Source: Pseudomonadales bacterium
GTDB taxonomy: Bacteria > Pseudomonadota > Gammaproteobacteria > Pseudomonadales > Pseudohongiellaceae
Reading direction: 5' to 3'
Assembly (NCBI GenBank): GCA_012103535.1
Contig: WLWQ01000004.1
Span: 124,001-188,000 of the forward strand
Length of the DNA stretch: 64,000 nucleotides
Shown: positions 34,833-43,821 of the stretch, piece after piece
Layout of the letters: the number at the start of each line of letters is the position of its first letter
Numbering within the stretch: position 1 is the stretch's first letter
Made by a program: the position numbers and the translations under genes
The notes under the pieces: generated by a model
The model's input: only the letters and a program-made list of their open reading frames with translations
The model's database searches: none
Told to the model about the DNA's origin: nothing

Positions 34833-36764
34833 TCATTTAGCTAATTCTACCCGATTTCTGAACTCATCCAGAGCCTCTGGATTTGCCAGGGCTTCGGTGT
34901 TCATTACCGGCCGATTACTAATGACATCTCTGACTGCCAGCTCGGTTATTTTGCCGCTTCGAGTTCTGGGTATATCACTTACTTGCAGAATTATTGCCGG
35001 GACGTGTCTTGGACTTGCATGGGTGCGGACAGACTGCTTGATCTCTTTTTGCAGTGACTCTGTTAATTGCTCCTCCTGTTTTAGAACAACAAATAGCACA
35101 ATGCGCACATCGCCTTTCCACTCCTGGCCAACGGCAATAGATTCAATGACCGCCGGAATGCGTTCAACCTGTCGATAGATTTCTGCCGTTCCTATTCTTA
35201 CTCCTCCTGGATTGAGAACGGCATCACTGCGACCAGTTATTATCAAGCCGTTATTGTCGGTAAGTTCAGCCCAATCGCCATGACACCAGACGTTCTCAAA
35301 ACGCTCGAAATAGGCCTTGTGATACTTAGCACCATCGAGATCATTCCAGAAATAGATTGGTTTAGAAGGGAACGGTTTGGTACATACTAATTCGCCAGCT
35401 TCGTTTCTCACTGCTTCACCATTAGCATTCCAAACATTCACTGCCATGCCTAATCCTCGGCATTGTAATTCGCCACGGTATACAGGCAGTGCTGGGCATC
35501 CCAGGACAAAGCAAGAAACTATGTCTGTTCCGCCGGATATGGAACAGAGCTGAACCGTGGATTTAACCTCTTCATAAACATAGTCAAATGATTCAGGTAC
35601 CAGTGGTGAACCTGTGGAAAGTATTGTTCTAAGTTTTGGGAAAGAGAGCTTTTCAATCGGTTTTACTTCTTCATTCTGCAGCGCAGAAAGATACTTTGCC
35701 GATGTGCCAAAAACTGTGACGCCTTCATCCTCAGCGATCTGCATTAGCGCATCTGAGCTCGGAAAGAATGGATTGCCGTCGAATAAAAGCAGCGTGCAGC
35801 CTGAGGCAAGTCCTGACACTAGCCAATTCCACATCATCCATCCACAAGTAGTGAAATAGAAAAACACATCATCGCGAGAGATATCGGTATGTAATCTATG
35901 TTCTTTGACGTGCTGCAGCAATGTGCCGCCAATGCCGTGCACGATACATTTGGGTTTGCCGGTAGTGCCCGATGAAAACAAAATGTAAACCGGGTCATTA
36001 AAGGCTAATTGTTCAAAATCAGGTGTAGGTCCTGCACTGTTGCTGAAGTTTGACCAAGGGATTGAACTTTCCACATCGCCACAGTTTTGCCAGTTAACCA
36101 AAACACAACGACAATCCAGTTTGGTTTTTATTGCTGTGACCTTTTCGCAAATAGTGTGAGTCTTTCCTTTGAACTGATAGCCATCGATGGCGATAAGCAA
36201 CTTTGGTTGTATTTGCTCAAAACGTTCCAAAATGCCGTCTGCGCCGAAATCTGGAGAGCAACTTGACCAGATAGCACCAAGCCACGTGGTAGCCAGCATG
36301 GCAATAATTGTTTCAGGTCGATTAGGCATGATGGCGGCAACGCGATCGCCGACACCAATTCCAAGATTTTGCAGTTCGCGTGCTACATTGGCGGTAGTGT
36401 CGAAAAGTTGTTGGTAGCTTATAACTTCCCTTGAGCCATCTTCTCCGTGAAATATGATGGCTGCTTTTTCATCGCGATAGCACAATAGGTTTTCTGCAAA
36501 ATTAAGTCGCGCATCGGGAAACCAGCTATCTTTTTCAAACGAGCCTGCTTGCGCAAGTGTTTGACTGGGCTGAACGCTGGCAATTAGCCCGGCTTGTTGC
36601 CACCAGAATTCCCAAAACCGCTCAACGTCTTCAGTAGACCATTCCCACAGTGATTGATAATCAGTGAGCTGAATTCCGAAATGAGAATTAGCTTCTTTGA
36701 AAAACTGGCTCAATGCAGAGTCTTTGTTAGGTGGAGGATTCCACAACGGTTCCATAACAGTCAT
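34833..36764 (-). CDS. acetoacetyl-CoA synthetase
   Basis: 643 residues, cytoplasmic, acyl-adenylate-forming enzyme. It activates acetoacetate with ATP and CoA. The family's N-terminus ('LWNPPPNKDSALSQF', 'WFPDARLNFAENLL'), the AMP-binding motif 'ILFSSGTTGKPKCIVHG', 'SGGTDI' and the C-terminal 'GRSDAVLNPGGVRIG' and 'RTRSGKITE' (catalytic Lys near residue 610) are all present. Length is standard for acetoacetyl-CoA synthetase rather than acetyl-CoA synthetase. Role in ketone-body or polyhydroxybutyrate use. The GlcG-like gene lies 45 bp upstream on the same strand. Confidence 0.93.
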   Translation of the reverse strand: MTVMEPLWNPPPNKDSALSQFFKEANSHFGIQLTDYQSLWEWSTEDVERFWEFWWQQAGLIASVQPSQTLAQAGSFEKDSWFPDARLNFAENLLCYRDEKAAIIFHGEDGSREVISYQQLFDTTANVARELQNLGIGVGDRVAAIMPNRPETIIAMLATTWLGAIWSSCSPDFGADGILERFEQIQPKLLIAIDGYQFKGKTHTICEKVTAIKTKLDCRCVLVNWQNCGDVESSIPWSNFSNSAGPTPDFEQLAFNDPVYILFSSGTTGKPKCIVHGIGGTLLQHVKEHRLHTDISRDDVFFYFTTCGWMMWNWLVSGLASGCTLLLFDGNPFFPSSDALMQIAEDEGVTVFGTSAKYLSALQNEEVKPIEKLSFPKLRTILSTGSPLVPESFDYVYEEVKSTVQLCSISGGTDIVSCFVLGCPALPVYRGELQCRGLGMAVNVWNANGEAVRNEAGELVCTKPFPSKPIYFWNDLDGAKYHKAYFERFENVWCHGDWAELTDNNGLIITGRSDAVLNPGGVRIGTAEIYRQVERIPAVIESIAVGQEWKGDVRIVLFVVLKQEEQLTESLQKEIKQSVRTHASPRHVPAIILQVSDIPRTRSGKITELAVRDVISNRPVMNTEALANPEALDEFRNRVELAK

Positions 36765-36809
36765 TCTTAGGAAACTAGATTAACAGCAAAAGTATTTACG
36801 CAAACTGAT

Positions 36810-37232
36810 TCAGAGCGATGTGAGAAAATGATCCAGTCCAGCTTGAGATACATCCATATCTTGTTGGGGTGATCCGGAACTGGCTCCGATCCCACCTAGG
36901 CATTCGCCGCCTACGAGTACAGGTAGACCACCGCCGACCGTACTTATATGACCACCAGCCTCAGTGTGTATACCGAAGGCTAAATTTCCCGGCGTATTAA
37001 CTGCATTATATTCATGAGTTGCTTTACGTGCGGCGCCAGCTGTAAACGCTTTGTCCTGGGCCACCAGGATACTATGGGCTTTGCCACCATTCATGCGTTC
37101 AAAGGCAATCATATTTCCTGAATCGTCGGTTACAGCGATACACATTGGAACGCCGATTTCATCTGCTTTCGCCCGTGCTCCTTCAATCAATGTGCGTGCA
37201 TCTTCAATACTTAGTCGATTAACGGAAATCAT
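36810..37232 (-). CDS. GlcG/HbpS-family protein
   Basis: 140 residues from ATG 37232, which has AGGAG 9 bases upstream; the longer frame begins at GTG 37265 and lacks a site. Motifs: 'SIEDARTLIEGARAKADEIGVPM', 'DDSGNMIAFERM', 'KAFTAGAARK', 'GGLPVLVGGECLGGIGASSGSP', which define GlcG/HbpS proteins. Some relatives bind haem or support adenosylcobalamin-linked enzymes; many sit beside catabolic operons with no assigned role. It may be co-transcribed with the acetoacetyl-CoA synthetase gene. Confidence 0.9.
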   Translation of the reverse strand: MISVNRLSIEDARTLIEGARAKADEIGVPMCIAVTDDSGNMIAFERMNGGKAHSILVAQDKAFTAGAARKATHEYNAVNTPGNLAFGIHTEAGGHISTVGGGLPVLVGGECLGGIGASSGSPQQDMDVSQAGLDHFLTSL

Positions 37233-37416
37233 TACCTCTTGCTCCTGGTTGGCAAACGAGGCCACAGTTTACTGAATTCGATATTGCTGGAACAGCCAAA
37301 ATCTTGCTTTAGCTCGTTTGGCCCTATGCTAAACTCAGAGACTTAGAACGATTTATTTCATAGCAGCACTCAGTTTTTCCACATGCAGGTTTTAATCCTT
37401 CCCCAAGGAGGAGAAT

Positions 37417-38439
37417 ATGAAAACTACAATTAGACTACTAATTACTGCAATCTCATTGTTACTAGCGCCGTCTTTCCTTTCCGCTCAAGACAGCTTTCCG
37501 CGAACCCCGTCAGGCAAGCCGGATTTTAATGGGAATTATGACATTTCAAGCCTTACTCCTTTTCAAAGACCGACGGAGTATGGTGATCGTCTGTTCCTGT
37601 CCGAAGAAGAAGTACAGGCCTTGCGGGATAGGGAGATGGGAATCAGAGAAAGCGACGCAGATCCCAGTGATCCAGAACGTGGCGCGCCTGAAGCTGGCGG
37701 TAATATTGGATCCTACAACGATTTCTGGTTCGATCGCGGCAACGATGGATTTACTATCGATGGTCAATACCGCACTTCGATATTGACCTATCCAGAGAAT
37801 GGCCGCATGCCAGCGAGAACGCCGGCAGGGCAGGCAAAAGCTGCTGTTGCACCGAAGTTTGCCTGGCCTGAACGGGATGGTGCCTGGTGGTTAGAAACCG
37901 GAGAGCAGCCCTATGATGGCCCTGAAAATCAAACACTGGGAGTACGCTGTATTTATCAAGGTTCGGCGTCTATTCCGATTAGGCCATTGGTGTACAACAA
38001 TCTAAAGACTGTTGTTCAAACCGACGATTACATGATGATTTATATCGAGTGGATGCACTGGGCTCGCATCATTCGTATCGATGATGAGCACAATTCAGAA
38101 GATCTAGCGACATTCGACGGCGATTCCATTGGCTGGTGGGAAGGGGATACCCTGGTAGTCGAAACCACAAATTTTCTAGATCAGCCTTTGCAACCCGCTG
38201 AACGCAAAGTCACAGAGCGATTTAGCCCGATTAGTGAAGGGGGCTTGCTGTACAGTTTTTTGGTGGAAGATGCAGATTACAGCGATTCCTGGGGTGGCGA
38301 ATTTGCCTGGCCAAAATCGGAACATGTGCCTTATGAGTACGCCTGTCACGAAGGCAATTACGCCATGAGTGCAACCTTGAGGGGTGCTCGGTTTCGGGAA
38401 AAAGAGCATAGAGAAGCCCAGGGTTCCGGCAATGATTAG
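37417..38439 (+). CDS. secreted protein, 'SGKPDFNG' family, subtype A copy 2
   Basis: 340 residues with a Sec signal peptide ending at 'LSAQD' and a very strong AAGGAGG site. Most residues are identical to the copy at 29861, including 'SYNDFWFDRGNDG', 'WWLETGEQPYDGPENQT', 'WMHWARIIRIDDEHN', 'DGDSIGWW' and 'YEYACHEGNYAMSATLRGAR'. A rho-independent terminator follows. Single-gene transcription unit. The near-identity of the two copies points to a recent duplication. Function unknown. Confidence 0.82.
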   Translation: MKTTIRLLITAISLLLAPSFLSAQDSFPRTPSGKPDFNGNYDISSLTPFQRPTEYGDRLFLSEEEVQALRDREMGIRESDADPSDPERGAPEAGGNIGSYNDFWFDRGNDGFTIDGQYRTSILTYPENGRMPARTPAGQAKAAVAPKFAWPERDGAWWLETGEQPYDGPENQTLGVRCIYQGSASIPIRPLVYNNLKTVVQTDDYMMIYIEWMHWARIIRIDDEHNSEDLATFDGDSIGWWEGDTLVVETTNFLDQPLQPAERKVTERFSPISEGGLLYSFLVEDADYSDSWGGEFAWPKSEHVPYEYACHEGNYAMSATLRGARFREKEHREAQGSGND

Positions 38440-38472
38440 ATTGCGTGGATGCCAACTCCCTTAGGGAACAAA

Positions 38473-38500
38473 AAGCCCAGCAAATGCTGGGCTTATTTAT
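38473..38500 (+). terminator. rho-independent terminator after the subtype A copy 2 gene
   Basis: AAGCCCAGCA (38473-38482) pairs with TGCTGGGCTT (38485-38494), followed by ATTTAT. G+C-rich stem, short T tract; good terminator. Confidence 0.8.
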
Positions 38501-38530
38501 GTTAAAGCGTCGAAAAAACTAGTCGAGAAC

Positions 38531-38582
38531 CTGCTTAAGGGCTTTGTAAGGGTAGTCTAGAGGAGTAGACTACTGCTTAAGG
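38531..38582. repeat. 10-bp direct repeat flanking an 8-bp inverted repeat
   Basis: CTGCTTAAGG occurs at 38531-38540 and again at 38573-38582. Between them GTAGTCTA (38552-38559) and TAGACTAC (38566-38573) form a perfect dyad around GAGGAG. The structure lies in the 290-bp intergenic region before the DUF2189 gene and may be a regulatory or mobile-element remnant. Confidence 0.45.
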
Positions 38583-38731
38583 ATAGATTTCGTCTTATTG
38601 CTCTGCCTGTGTGGGGAAAGGACTTCAAATCTGCCATTTAGTATTTGCTTCTTGTTTTGCAAATATGCAGATATCTCAAGAAGCATAAGTGAGCGGCCAT
38701 ACTGCAGACCTATCTAGGAGGTAGTATCGGC

Positions 38732-39538
38732 ATGGTTGAATTAACTCATCATGATGAACCTTCATTCGAAGACATCGCGGTTTCAGCGAAAGAAATTTCA
38801 GTTCGAAAAATAAAACTTGAAGATCTTTGGCAATCTCTTCGCGAAGGTTACGCAGACTATGGAGCCAAGCCTAGCTCCATTCCTTTGATAATTCTATTTT
38901 ATGCATTGTTTGCACTTCTCTTTACTCTGTTTGCTTTTGGGCAGGATTTAAGATATCTGGCTTTTCCAGTGGTGGCCGGATTTACTTTAATTGGCCCGAT
39001 CATTGCGATCGCATTTTTTGAAATGAGCAGGCGCAGAGAAAAAGGATTGCAAATGCGCTGGCGTTCGTCTTTTCGCTTTATCCATACTTCGTCATTCGCG
39101 CCAATTCTGGCTTTATCGATGGTTATGATGATTCTCTACGTTGCCTGGCTTTACATGGCAGAAGCAATTTTCTTTGGTTTATTTGGCGGCACCTATCCAG
39201 AATCTATGTCTGCTTTTATAAACGAAGTGTTTACCACAAGGCACGGTGGTGCGCTGATGGCTTACGGCAACTTTGTTGGATTTCTATTTGCGTTTGCGGC
39301 AATGGCTATCTCAGTCGTTGCTTTTCCATTGGTGCTGGACAAACCTGTTACTTCGATAACTGCTATTACAGTTTCGATCAAGGCATTCACGGCAAATTTT
39401 TATGTGCTGGCAGTATGGGGAATTGTAGTAGTCACACTATTGACTTTGGGTGCCGCACTTTTTCTGGTTGGTCTTGCATTCGCATTACCTGTACTAGGAC
39501 ATGCCACCTGGCACCTTTATCGAAAATTAATCGAATAG
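38732..39538 (+). CDS. DUF2189 integral membrane protein
   Basis: 268 residues. A soluble 45-residue N-terminus ('SVRKIKLEDLWQSLREGYADY') is followed by about six membrane segments in the DUF2189/COG5473 arrangement ('FTLIGPIIAIAFFEMSRRREKG' after the second segment). These inner-membrane proteins occur widely in proteobacteria, often near cytochrome oxidase genes; no biochemical role is known. GGAGG ribosome site about 8 bases upstream. No operon partner here; the next gene is convergent. Confidence 0.85.
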   Translation: MVELTHHDEPSFEDIAVSAKEISVRKIKLEDLWQSLREGYADYGAKPSSIPLIILFYALFALLFTLFAFGQDLRYLAFPVVAGFTLIGPIIAIAFFEMSRRREKGLQMRWRSSFRFIHTSSFAPILALSMVMMILYVAWLYMAEAIFFGLFGGTYPESMSAFINEVFTTRHGGALMAYGNFVGFLFAFAAMAISVVAFPLVLDKPVTSITAITVSIKAFTANFYVLAVWGIVVVTLLTLGAALFLVGLAFALPVLGHATWHLYRKLIE

Positions 39539-39549
39539 TCTAAGCACGG

Positions 39550-40083
39550 CTAATTAAAGCGCGGATCTGGTTTCAGTTCGCGCTTAAAACGCTTAAAGCG
39601 CTGAACATAATGTTCGGCGCTTTGTACCAATCCAGCTTGTTGTTTTGGCGTAAGTTCTTTTACGACTTTCGCGGGTGCTCCCATTACTAAAGAACCGTCT
39701 GGAATTTCTTTATTTTCAGTTACAAGTGCATTCGCACCTATCAGGCAGTTTTTTCCAATTTTTGCGCCATTCAACACGACCGCGTTGATACCAACCAGTG
39801 AATTGTCACCGATGGTGCAGCCATGCAGCATAGCCTGATGGCCAACAGTTACGTTTTTGCCGACGGTGCAGGGCACACCAGGGTCTGTGTGCAATACTGC
39901 ACATTCTTGGATATTGGAATTTTCGCCAACTGTAATTAACTCGTTATCGCCACGCAGCACTGCTCCAAACCAAACACTGGCATTGTTTTCCAATTTCACT
40001 TTACCCAGCACGGTTGCGCTTTCTGCCACGAAAAAGTCTTCGCCAGCAATTTCAACTTCATCTTCGCCTAATAAATAAATCAT
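39550..40083 (-). CDS. gamma-carbonic anhydrase-like protein (YrdA/PaaY family)
   Basis: 177 residues made of left-handed beta-helix hexapeptides ('[10 protein letters not shown]', '[15 protein letters not shown]', '[30 protein letters not shown]'). The three zinc His positions (in 'VLHTD', 'VGHQAMLHG') are kept. Family members trimerise and bind metal; some hydrate CO2 while PaaY relatives hydrolyse CoA thioesters. AAGG ribosome site. It begins just after the quinoprotein gene ends (13 bp), same direction, so probably co-transcribed with it. Confidence 0.92.
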   Translation of the reverse strand: MIYLLGEDEVEIAGEDFFVAESATVLGKVKLENNASVWFGAVLRGDNELITVGENSNIQECAVLHTDPGVPCTVGKNVTVGHQAMLHGCTIGDNSLVGINAVVLNGAKIGKNCLIGANALVTENKEIPDGSLVMGAPAKVVKELTPKQQAGLVQSAEHYVQRFKRFKRELKPDPRFN

Positions 40084-40096
40084 GTTTTACCTTTTA

Positions 40097-41863
40097 TCAG
40101 GGCAGTTTAAAAACGAATAGCATATTGCCGCCACTACGCTGTCTGATCTCCGGCGTGAGCGTGCGATGGTTAACGCCACCACCTGCTGCAATTGCCAGGT
40201 ACTGCACACCGTCGACGCTATAAGTGGTGGGAAAGCCTCCGGCAGATGAGTTCAGGATTTGCTCCCATAATATTTCCCCGCTATCTACATCGAAGGCGCG
40301 GAAGCGCCGTGCGTCATCGGTTACGAATGCAAGCCCACCGCCAGTGGTTAAGACTGAGCCGGTAATGGCTGCTCGTTGCTGATAGGTCCACAAGGATTCA
40401 CCGGTAGCAACGTCTATTGCCGTGAATATTCCGATCTGCCCGTCGCCTTCGGGTACCGAAACCTTTATTGAAGTCGCAGAGCTATGGTAGCCACCTACGA
40501 CAGGATTCACCGGATTTAGGTAATAGTCCATGCAGGTGTTATTGGTAGGCGCGTAGAGAGCGTTGGTCTGTGGGCTATAACCGACAGAGTTCCAGTTAAT
40601 GCCACCGGTAGTAGTGGGGCATACTAATTTTCTCTGCCGAATTTCCGTGATATCGATTTTTGGATTGGTAATGCCTTTTTGATTTTCGATGTCGACACCA
40701 ATAATCACATTCTGAAAGTTAGTTTCTTTCGCCCATAGAAATTCGCCTGTTTCTGCATCCATAGTCCAAATGATGCCAGGTTTACCGGGAATTCCGGTCA
40801 CTAGTTTGCGTCGTGCCGAAGATTGAATGTTCGGGTTTATCCAGGACACAGCATCAGCGTTGGGAGTAACTTCCGATTCAACTACGATGCGTTCAAAAGG
40901 ATGGTCCTGATCCCAGTTACCTCCTGGAATATGTTGGAAGTACCATTCTATTTCTCCAGTATCGGCATCCAGAGCGATGGTCGAATTGGTATAGAGCACA
41001 TCGCCGCCGCGGGTATCTCGTTGAATAGATCCCCAGGGTATCGGTACCGCAATACCTTGATAGATCAGGTCGTGTTCCGGATCGTAGCTGGCAGGCATCC
41101 AGGCCGAACCGCCACGGCGTTGTTCATTTGGTACATCGCCCCAGGACTCCCCACCGGGTTCACCAATTCGCGGTACAGTATTAGTACGCCAAAGCTCTTC
41201 ACCGGTGTCTGGATCATGGGCGGTGATCCAACAACCCGTATTGATGTAATAGCAACCAGACATACCGGCAATTATCTTGCCGTCTAATACTTGGGGCCCT
41301 CCGGAATAATGCTGTCCTATTGTCCAATCACCTACCTGATGTTCCCAGGTTACTTCCCCGGTAATTGCGTTTAGGGATACCAAGTAAGCATCCCGAGTCG
41401 CGATGATTAACTGATCCTTATAAAGAGTGGCATTGCGATTAGCGCAAGCGAGAGAGGCGATATGGTCTACTGGAGTTCGCCGGTATTCCCAGAGCAAAGT
41501 TCCGTCGGTGGCGTCGATGGCTTCGATAAAATCACAGGCTTGAGGCAGAAACATTACTCCGTCTCGAACCAGGGCCGTTGTTTCCTGGAGTCCCGGTTCC
41601 ATGGTCCAGGCGAAAGCCAGGCGCAATGAAGACACATTGTCTTTGTTAATCTGCGCGAGTGGGCTATAGCCCCAATGGTTCGATGTGCGTCGCCACATCA
41701 ACCAATCTTCCTCGGGAGGATTGGCAAGTTCTTCCAGGCTTACATTCTGAAAATTATCCAGAGCGGATTGGGCAAGGGTCAGTTGGCCAGTAAGCGCCAC
41801 AATTACAACAAGGAATGAATAGCGAGCCATACCGGCTAATGGGCTCGGGATTAACTTTATCAT
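40097..41863 (-). CDS. PQQ-dependent dehydrogenase, quinoprotein alcohol dehydrogenase type
   Basis: 588 residues with an N-terminal Sec signal ('LTLAQS'). The eight-bladed propeller shows repeated tryptophan-docking motifs ('DATDGTLLWEYRR', 'ITGEVTWEHQVG', 'PDTGEELWRTNT', 'ADTGEIEWYFQH', 'AETGEFLWAKE', 'VATGESLWTYQQ', 'VDSGEILWEQ'). It lacks a C-terminal cytochrome domain (no CXXCH). It would oxidise an alcohol or aldehyde in the periplasm and hand electrons to a separate cytochrome c, such as the triheme protein at 8775. Closely similar in layout to the truncated gene at 62244. Confidence 0.92.
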   Translation of the reverse strand: MIKLIPSPLAGMARYSFLVVIVALTGQLTLAQSALDNFQNVSLEELANPPEEDWLMWRRTSNHWGYSPLAQINKDNVSSLRLAFAWTMEPGLQETTALVRDGVMFLPQACDFIEAIDATDGTLLWEYRRTPVDHIASLACANRNATLYKDQLIIATRDAYLVSLNAITGEVTWEHQVGDWTIGQHYSGGPQVLDGKIIAGMSGCYYINTGCWITAHDPDTGEELWRTNTVPRIGEPGGESWGDVPNEQRRGGSAWMPASYDPEHDLIYQGIAVPIPWGSIQRDTRGGDVLYTNSTIALDADTGEIEWYFQHIPGGNWDQDHPFERIVVESEVTPNADAVSWINPNIQSSARRKLVTGIPGKPGIIWTMDAETGEFLWAKETNFQNVIIGVDIENQKGITNPKIDITEIRQRKLVCPTTTGGINWNSVGYSPQTNALYAPTNNTCMDYYLNPVNPVVGGYHSSATSIKVSVPEGDGQIGIFTAIDVATGESLWTYQQRAAITGSVLTTGGGLAFVTDDARRFRAFDVDSGEILWEQILNSSAGGFPTTYSVDGVQYLAIAAGGGVNHRTLTPEIRQRSGGNMLFVFKLP

Positions 41864-41959
41864 TTGCTTTCTCTGTTAGTTGTTTTTGTTCAAATAGAGA
41901 TTGTTAATCTAAGTGCGCTATTTTACAGAGTCTCAGCAGTTAGCAAAGCTTAGTTGAGA

Positions 41960-42670
41960 TCAGGATTCCTCAGGAAGTATTGAGGTCACTGCAATACTTC
42001 CATTGTTTACGGCCCACTTTATATTCAGGTTATACAGAGTCATCCCGTATTGTTTTTCATCATTGTCTTTCACCCGCCAGGCTGGTCTGGGATCTTGAGT
42101 GAGAACCTGAGTAATAAGTTCTCTAAGTTCGGGGTAAATCGAATTGAGTTCGTCTATTTGTACTTGGGCTGCGTCAGTGAAAATAACGCTCAACCCTGAA
42201 TTGGGTGCTGCCTCCGCATAACCTCCTACTGCGGATTCAATAGAATCGGCGTAGGGGATATAGGGCTTAATATCGAGAACCGGTGTGCCATCGAGTAAGT
42301 CGATGCCCTTTACTTCCAGAGTCGATTTACTGTTCACTCGCTGGTGTGAACTATATTCCACTGCAGAAATACCAATTGGATTGGGGCGAAAAGGAGAACG
42401 ACTGGCGAAGACGCCAACCTTGTCCTGACCGCCGAGTCTGGGCGGCTGCACAGTTGGGGACCATCCCTGCTCAGCAGTTCCGTGGAATAAAAAGATGATC
42501 CACAAATGAGAAAATTGTTCGATCTCTCTTAAACAATTGATGTCTCCAAATTCTGTATAGAGTTCAATAGTTGCTGTTCCAGCAGAGACCAAATTCGGTT
42601 GCCGTGGAATAGCGAACTTTTGCTTATAAGGGCTGTGTACAATACCGATGGGTTCTATTTTTTGATTCAT
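41960..42670 (-). CDS. trmO: tRNA-t6A37 methyltransferase TrmO
   Basis: About 236 residues. It would methylate N6 of threonylcarbamoyladenosine at position 37 of tRNA-Thr using SAM. Family motifs: 'IEPIGIVHSPYKQKFAIPRQP', 'FSHLWIIFLFH', 'QDKVGVFASRSPFRPNPIGIS', 'LDIKPYIPYAD' and 'YPELRELITQVLTQDPRPAW'. I chose ATG 42670 because the protein then begins as other TrmO proteins do; a start at 42814 would overlap the divergent thioesterase gene, and no Shine-Dalgarno settles it. Confidence 0.9.
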   Translation of the reverse strand: MNQKIEPIGIVHSPYKQKFAIPRQPNLVSAGTATIELYTEFGDINCLREIEQFSHLWIIFLFHGTAEQGWSPTVQPPRLGGQDKVGVFASRSPFRPNPIGISAVEYSSHQRVNSKSTLEVKGIDLLDGTPVLDIKPYIPYADSIESAVGGYAEAAPNSGLSVIFTDAAQVQIDELNSIYPELRELITQVLTQDPRPAWRVKDNDEKQYGMTLYNLNIKWAVNNGSIAVTSILPEES

Positions 42671-42746
42671 TGTTTTAACGATTGTGATTGAGTAGTAAGC
42701 AAGAGATTTCTTAATATTCATTCCGTATTCTTCAAGGTTATCTATT

Positions 42747-43199
42747 ATGGATGATTTCAGATGGGATAGAACAAATCCTTTTGTTATTGATGTAATCGTA
42801 GGCAGCGATCGCATCGACGGATACGGTCACGTATCGAACCATTTTTATATCGCCTGGATGACTGACTGCATGTTCGAGCATTCGGCTGCTGTTGGCTTGC
42901 CAGATTCGATTTGTGTCGAATTGGAAAGAGGCATGGCGGTTAAACAAATCAGGGCCGATTTGCTAGGTTCTGCCTATGAAGATGACAAGCTCAAAGTAGC
43001 AAACTGGATAATTTCAAACGATGGCAAATTAAGAGCATCACGGGCATTTCAATTAATTAACAGTGAAAACGGTAAGACTCTAGTGCGGGCAGAAATGGAT
43101 TTTGTTTGTACCAATCTGGGTAATGGCAGGCCGGTAAAAATGCCGGATATTTTTAAAGAGAAATATTGCGTAGAGAGCGCGAAGACAGAGCCAGAATAG
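42747..43199 (+). CDS. acyl-CoA thioesterase, 4HBT/YbgC-like hotdog
   Basis: 150 residues. 'DRIDGYGHVSNHFYIAWMTDCMFEHS' matches the active-site helix of 4-hydroxybenzoyl-CoA/YbgC thioesterases (Asp replaced by Asn-adjacent His context), then the strand 'AVKQIRADLLGSAYEDDKL'. It would hydrolyse an acyl-CoA; chain specificity unknown. Cytoplasmic. Divergent from trmO with a 76-bp shared promoter region. Confidence 0.85.
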   Translation: MDDFRWDRTNPFVIDVIVGSDRIDGYGHVSNHFYIAWMTDCMFEHSAAVGLPDSICVELERGMAVKQIRADLLGSAYEDDKLKVANWIISNDGKLRASRAFQLINSENGKTLVRAEMDFVCTNLGNGRPVKMPDIFKEKYCVESAKTEPE

Positions 43200-43232
43200 T
43201 AAGGCGAACCAAGTTTAAGTTTGCAGCAAAAC

Positions 43233-43649
43233 TTAAGTTTTCTTGGGTGGAATGGAATAAGTACCCACGGCGTGGGCGACGGGTTCGTCTACACCTTCCG
43301 AATAGATTGAGACCTCCCCAATAGCAAGTGATTTGCCTAACTTGAGTAACTGGCAAGTTGCAACAATGTCTCTTCCTGCTTGTGGTTTTCTTAGAAAGTT
43401 AATGTTGAAGCTAGTTGTGACTGCCAGGGCAACGAGCCCGATCTCCCGCAATATTGCTACATAGATCGCGCAATCCGCCAATGCCATCATTGTGGGTCCG
43501 GAAACCGTTCCTCCTGGTCGCAGGTTGGAATCATCGACTCGTTGTTTAACAGTTATTAAGTCTTCTCCAAATTCCACCAGGTCAAATGAGCCTTGTGGAA
43601 ACTCTTCGGTAAAAAATGTCTCCATTTCCTCTTTTGATACCACTGCCAC
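43233..43649 (-). CDS. PaaI-family hotdog thioesterase
   Basis: 138 residues starting at GTG 43649, possibly at an internal ATG eight codons later. The core 'GGTVSGPTMMALADCAIYVAIL' is the PaaI/DUF4442 active-site helix and 'SFNINFLRKPQAGRDIVATCQLL' the next strand. It would hydrolyse small aryl- or acyl-CoA esters. Convergent to the 4HBT-type gene, 33 bp apart; two unrelated-subfamily hotdog thioesterases side by side. Confidence 0.88.
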   Translation of the reverse strand: MAVVSKEEMETFFTEEFPQGSFDLVEFGEDLITVKQRVDDSNLRPGGTVSGPTMMALADCAIYVAILREIGLVALAVTTSFNINFLRKPQAGRDIVATCQLLKLGKSLAIGEVSIYSEGVDEPVAHAVGTYSIPPKKT

Positions 43650-43821
43650 TGCGCTGTCACTCCCTCGCTAGCTTAAAATTGGCGCCATTTTGCCTTATTC
43701 GAATTCCAAAAACACGATAAAAGGTCGGCATTAGCGGCCTAAGCTGCCAAGACTCTGTATTTTTACCCTAGGCCCAATTATGCTTGTCCGATTCCAATAA
43801 TAAATAGAGTGAGGAGTGGAC

